Shown in pieces: positions 18,330 to 22,743 of a stretch of DNA of 22,743 nt. Location: the NCBI RefSeq assembly GCF_000003605.2, contig NW_003157238.1, positions 111,710-134,452 on the forward strand. Reading direction: 5' to 3'. Under the pieces are notes generated by a model. It saw only the letters and a list, made by a program, of their open reading frames with translations, did no database searches and was not told the DNA's origin. The DNA comes from Saccoglossus kowalevskii. Taxonomy: Eukaryota; Hemichordata; Enteropneusta; Harrimaniidae. A program made the translations under genes and the position numbers. Positions within the stretch are counted from its first letter, which is position 1. The number at the start of each line of letters is the position of its first letter.

Positions 18330-18947
18330 TTCATATCTACAGCATCGAGCGTTGAAAATGCGATCGGAATCATTCGCTTACGATGAAATAAGTTGAAATT
18401 TATTTGCATTTCATAAAAATTTTATTTTTTGTACGTTATTATAATCATTACTAGGTAATAATCAACACATCATGACCGGATTGCGCTACCACGATCATTT
18501 GCTACTAAGCAATGCAGTTGTGTTCGTTGTTATTTGAAACTTCTTTCAAAATATACTTTCGTTACTAACAAAATGAAACAAAATAATTGTATTTGGCGCA
18601 CGAGGCTCGTTAATGTGATTTTTTTTTGGATTAAGATGCGCGGTCTACTTTTTAATGTATAAAATTTAATAAATTGCAATAGTGTCTTTCGTTTTGGGTG
18701 GTCAATTGTTGCACTGATTGATTAGAGAACGACCAGTAATCGTATCTTTAGACTGACTCTTATTTTGTGTTAAGGTTACGGTATTAGGACTATTATTTGG
18801 GGGTCCGTCCTAATGTGCACTCTTACTATGCGTCTGTTCGTCTAGGCATGAGCTGACTGATCACATTCAAGCTGATCACACTGACCGTATGTACACAGAT
18901 CATATGTGGCTTGCCATATTGGTCATATTATTTTTTTTATTCATTTT
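18330..18947. other. Intergenic spacer
   Basis: No coding frame seen. Around 18852-18880 the word CTGATCACA occurs twice, 16 bases apart, and near 18830 there is a CGTCTGTTCGTCT stretch like those that lead into dispersed invertebrate repeats. This may be the left part of the degenerate repeat that follows. Confidence 0.4.
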
Positions 18948-19210
18948 TACAAATACATCGCATGATTCAAATGAAAGTTTGCTCATCGATAATTCTATAA
19001 GATGTATGCTTTTGTGATTTGGTCTAATTTCCTCTGGCACTTATTTTGCTTTCATTCATGCCCATACTGATTTCTCACCAGTGTATCGATTGATTCAGTT
19101 GAAAGTTTGCATACATGTACTTAATTCATAGGTAATTCCATAGGTTGTATGTCGAATTGATAGCCATTTTGTCTTGAACTATTGACGATAAAAAGGGTAA
19201 TTTCATTCAA
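18948..19210 (+). repeat. Degenerate tandem repeat, two units of about 131 bp
   Basis: GATTCAAATGAAAGTTTGC (from about 18963) and GATTCAGTTGAAAGTTTGC (from about 19093) each follow an A-C/T-A-T-C-G stretch and each lead into a TTC.TA..A.GTATG-type segment. The spacing is about 131 bases. Identity is moderate and falls off between the anchors. It resembles old dispersed repeats with internal units that are common in marine invertebrates. The outer limits are uncertain. Confidence 0.45.
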
Positions 19211-21013
19211 ACCTTGTACCAGAAACACGCATAATCATAATCATGTTCAAGTATGTTTACTTCAATGAAACTAACATACAAAGGGCATAGGGCTTTTTGT
19301 TAGACATGTCTAGCACGAGATGGTAACAAATAAACGAATCTTGAGGGGAATTCAACACTTAGAATTAATTGTACGAATTGAGAGGTAGTGTATACTGAAC
19401 AATTTACTATGCAATATGAAGTAAACAATGATTTAATCGTCTCTACTCGTGTTCGTGCGCTTTTGTATTGTTACAAGTAATATCCAGCAAAGAAACAATC
19501 TAAGCAAATCCCAATATGTGCCAAAATGATAATAATTGTGGTTTGTAATCCTACCGCAATGACTTTATAACTAAACAAAAATTACTAGAAATTAATCATG
19601 TCAATTTAAGTCGAACGATACCACAAATAAGAACCCGATTACAAGATACCCATCCGCCGTATTAGAACTTTCAAAAAGTTACCCCCCCAAAAAAAACAAC
19701 AATAATAGCTACTCGTAATGGTGATAATATGCAATTTTAAAATACCGCATACATAGTTCACAAAGAAGGCAACGAACTGGCAAACAAAATCCGATTTACT
19801 TGTCAGTATTATTCTGGCTCGTGGCGTATATATACACATTTGACATTTATACATCCAGAAACTTTTTCTTCTTCACCAATCAACCGAGTTTATTTATTGA
19901 ACATAAGAACAGGCGGGTATATTCACATTTTGAAAAAAAGCAAAATTTATATTTTAATTTCTTTATTAACGGGAAAGATTTCATTTCCTGATTGTTCATA
20001 CATTGTTAATAAACAGCGCGTAAGTTATTCTGCATATTGCATATCTTATGTAAGCGATAATTGGTTTGGATGTTAGCTGTACGAACACTTACATCACGTT
20101 TATATGTGGGATATATATTACATTTAATTATCCAAATAGGCGTGTGTCGAGGGCATGTGATGGTGAGTATGTCGTGTGGCAGCTATAAAACTATAGAATG
20201 AAAAGTAATTATTTCGCAAAACCCGATACTCCAAGGGCAAGTCGAAATGGGATTAGGTTGAGATTATTGTGACTTAAATTATAAGGAAGTGTGATATTTG
20301 GTGAAGTCATTGCTGAAATACGCTGTATGAAATGTCACACATAACAGGTCGTGTATGGGTTTCTACTGTCACCGGTTTGTATTGCATCAAACCACTGTGA
20401 CATAGTTAGTTCGTATCATTACGCATTTTATTGGTCGAGTCTACTCAATAACTAAAATAATTTAATCTTACCTAAATATCGCTCATCTCAAGCGAAATAA
20501 AAGACTCAGAAAAAATCTTGTTCAATTTAATCGATCTACTTTTTATGAAAACCTGACGCTGATTGCCAGTCTTGTTCATTTGTCACGATTATTCCACAAT
20601 ACTTTATAAGATTTTACCACAATCAGTTACAAATTACAGCGAAATATATTGCGGATTTTATGCCGTACAGCTCTCAGGCAGACTAAACGTTTCCTTAGTT
20701 GTTATGCGTACCAAAATGATGCACAGCATATGTTAACAATTTAGAATAACTTCTATATAAATCTAAATCGAACTACGTTGTTTTTACTTTATAGCGCTGG
20801 AGGTTATAAATCGATGCTCGTGATTTACTAACGTGTCAGATCAGTAAATAAACATATATTATATATTCGCAAAGCAATGTAAGTAAGCATTTTGATTTTT
20901 TGTATGTGAATGTTATTGAACTTTTGAAACTACCTAAGCAAGTTCGGTCACTATAGACATCATACATAAACTACGAGTTTATCCTAATGTCGCACTACTT
21001 CAAATATCCGTAA
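19211..21013. other. Intergenic AT-rich sequence
   Basis: Several short overlapping open frames occur (for example 19800-20076), but they have AT-driven composition, non-ATG starts or no domain, and are not called. 20367-20402 holds an imperfect stem: TGTCAC then GGTTTG on the left, CAAACC then GTGACA on the right, with a 1x3 internal loop and 8-base loop. A C7A8 tract lies near 19682. Nothing else is supported. Confidence 0.45.
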
Positions 21014-21031
21014 ATATATATATATATATAT
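21014..21031. repeat. (AT)9 microsatellite
   Basis: Nine AT dinucleotides in a row, directly before a tRNA-like segment. It may mark an old insertion site or the tail of a neighbouring element. Confidence 0.8.
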
Positions 21032-21180
21032 CTGTCACTGGTAGCATAGTGGTTATCGCATCAAACTAATTTGAGCGAGTGTGCCGCAGACTCAATCACA
21101 AATGCACTCATGTATATCGAGTAGTAGTATCAGGTACAGGATTGCGTGTACTGAACAAAATAAAATGTATAAAAATATTT
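21032..21180 (+). mobile_element. tRNA-derived SINE-like element (decayed)
   Basis: CACTGGTAGCATAGTGGTTA contains TAGCATAGTGG (21042-21052), a good RNA polymerase III A box with the D-loop T-G-G-T-T. Forty-seven bases later GACTCAATCAC (21089-21099) stands where the B box (GGTTCGANNCC) is expected and matches it only in part. The segment between reads like the anticodon region of a tRNA. No cloverleaf pairs well, so this is not a working tRNA gene but the head of an old SINE. The body runs to about 21180, ending in A/T-rich sequence. The 3' end and any target duplication were not found. Confidence 0.45.
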
Positions 21181-21335
21181 ACTCAAAGTAGAAAAAACAC
21201 GATATATTAGTATCTAAAACTGATTTGCTTATATGTCGCCCAAGTACAATGTTTTTTTGAGATTGATGAAATTATATATTGTAATATAGATTATCCTATT
21301 TCCATATAATAAATTACTCTGTGTACAAATATTAA

Positions 21336-21475
21336 CCTTTTCACCACCAGATTTTCTCTCCCAATATGTCTACACTTTTATATTCTTCAATATTTCTAGA
21401 AATTTTGGAGCCAAGAGACAAACAAATTTACATGACTATGTTGTGAATATGTGATAGAATATGTGGTGGTGAAAA
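21336..21475. mobile_element. piggyBac-type MITE, 140 bp, with TTAA target duplication
   Basis: CCTTTTCACCACCA (21336-21349) and its exact reverse complement (21462-21475) form 14-bp terminal inverted repeats. Each is bordered by TTAA (21332-21335 and 21476-21479), the target-site duplication of piggyBac transposons, and the CCYTT-like terminus fits that superfamily. Weaker inverted similarity continues inward for about 14 more bases. The interior is AT-rich with no open frame, so the element is non-autonomous and would need a transposase from elsewhere. The perfect ends suggest a relatively young insertion. Confidence 0.8.
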
Positions 21476-21479
21476 GGTT

Positions 21480-22590
21480 AACGTACTGGAACTTACTTAG
21501 GTGTGCAAACAATTCGTAGTAAAGACAAAGATAAATTCGGATGCGGTTCGGTGATTTTATTTAATTACCACCCATGCGTGCTTCTATCAACATGTTTATA
21601 TTTGGCTTCAATTTACAATCTTTTCTTAATTAATCGTAGCTTAAATAAAACCTCATTCCAATTCTGTTCTTTTTTCAGACATACAATTTCTAAGTGAAGA
21701 ATCCCACACTGTCATAATGTAGTTTATGTGCTTGCTTTGAACCATGCGAACGAGGATAATCTCACGTGCGTCTTGTCTTGTGACAATTACCAGTAAATAT
21801 GCAATTCAGATCAACCATGTCAGAGTTTGCTGAATTACAGCAAAGTGTATGGTGTACTATGAGCTAGTATGTATGTATCGTTGGCGTTGGATCACCATAA
21901 TTAAGACTTTGCCAAGTACCTCGGCATGTCCAACGTAGAGCACAAGTTTTATTAGGATATAACTGAAAAATGTCATACAATTTCGACTTAGTGGTGTATA
22001 TATGTGGAAACTATTACATACTAATTAATGTCCAGAGAAATATACACTGCACAAAATATATAGTGTTTTACGGAATTCGTTTTTATACTTAATAACGTAA
22101 CGTAACGTGTGAACATTAGCGTTAACGTTGGCTATACGGTGCTATAAGTAAAGGCTACCTCTCTAAACCGGCCTCTTGAGGGCGCTCATAGATCTAAATA
22201 AACCATTAGATGAAAACAAAGATAAGTATGAAAAACTAAGCAAAATGTTTCATTAACATAAGTCACATGACATGATACTCCAAACTGGAAATATTACTCA
22301 CTTAAACAATCGTGTTTCACATGTAGCATAAGAAGCACACAGAAACATTCCCAGAATGTCTTGCAATTAAGAGGTTACAATTTAATACGGAGTAAAATTA
22401 TATTTATTAAATTGTTATTGTTCATCCACGAGTTGTTTAACACACTACATAGTTTGTAATTTCATTCAGCTTCTTTCAGTCATAATTTAAAACAAATCAA
22501 ATGCAAAAATATTAATATAATATGATGATCTGACCCAACAAATTCCTAAAGGGAAGGAGTTATAAATCCGTCTTTCTTTTACTGATATCA
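21480..22590. other. Intergenic spacer
   Basis: No gene recognised. 22093-22107 is a TAACG pentamer repeated three times, followed by a CGTTAACG palindrome near 22130. The open frame at 21503-21697 has a non-ATG start and no domain, and is not called. Confidence 0.45.
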
Positions 22591-22615
22591 TTAAGGGGTG
22601 ATCTCATATTCAAAC

Positions 22616-22644
22616 ACCTGGGTCAAACCTGGGTTAACCTGGGT
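22616..22644 (+). repeat. Three ACCTGGGT octamers spaced 11 and 10 bases
   Basis: ACCTGGGT begins at 22616, 22627 and 22637, linked by CAA and TA, and is followed by AAACCCGACCTG. A GGTTAACC palindrome lies between the second and third. The phase of about one helical turn could reflect a protein-binding array or just the edge of a repeat that continues beyond the window. The rest to 22743 has further CCTA/ACCT words. Confidence 0.5.
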
Positions 22645-22743
22645 AAACCCGACCTGCCCTATTCAGACCTACTAGACCTACAATATGCAAATTAGTAGTA
22701 GGTTTGAACCTAACCTCTGGATTAACTGCCCATTAACGCCCCT

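Noticed and set aside
20367-20402. Imperfect 12-bp stem considered as a microRNA precursor
   Set aside because: Stem too short and loop arrangement unlike a pre-miRNA.

Overview
This is an AT-rich (roughly two-thirds A+T by eye) stretch of animal nuclear DNA with one 384-base assembly gap (N, 10416-10799). The presence of an intronless rhodopsin-class GPCR, a decayed CR1/Jockey-type LINE, a tRNA-derived SINE-like element, a piggyBac-type MITE and long spacers with few genes points to an invertebrate metazoan. A bivalve or other marine lophotrochozoan would fit, but that is a guess from texture, not from a diagnostic gene.

Layout. 1-4500 is mostly intergenic, with a few short open frames of doubtful status, one neat hairpin (1792-1829) and a tandem AGGTC motif (929-944). 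4513-7770 is one LINE on the + strand, with recognisable ORF1, endonuclease and reverse transcriptase pieces. It is broken by stops and frameshifts and carries an internal deletion that fuses ORF1 to the middle of the endonuclease. 7771-10400 is intergenic. Sequence on the right of the gap (10800-11190) is richer in G+C and CpG and holds a minus-strand open frame that may be an exon. 11200-12640 is very AT-rich.

The one confident host gene is a 331-residue class A GPCR on the minus strand (12643-13638). Its first 54 codons and about 1.1 kb of upstream DNA are tandemly duplicated: copy 1 (13478-14742) is joined to the intact gene, and copy 2 (14743-16022) ends in a truncated 5' fragment. The copies differ at about 3% of positions plus nine small indels. 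The junction has a 3-bp CGA microhomology. In effect the intact receptor has two tandem copies of its presumed promoter, with a decapitated TM1-only fragment between them.

16030-17050 is intergenic. 17060-17800 looks like a small compact gene: E-box, CCAAT box, TATA-like box, then a TISU-like start and two overlapping small open frames ending on an AATAAA. 18281-18326 holds a nuclear-receptor-like palindrome, a third half-site and an ATGGCGG motif. From 18948 to the end there are a degenerate 131-bp tandem repeat, a microsatellite next to a SINE-like element, a 140-bp piggyBac MITE with TTAA target duplication, and at the extreme right an ACCTGGGT repeat spaced at about one helical turn.

No CRISPR, bacterial or clearly viral sequence was seen. 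No previously undescribed multi-gene system is evident. The most interesting structure is the promoter-plus-5'-end duplication at the GPCR.
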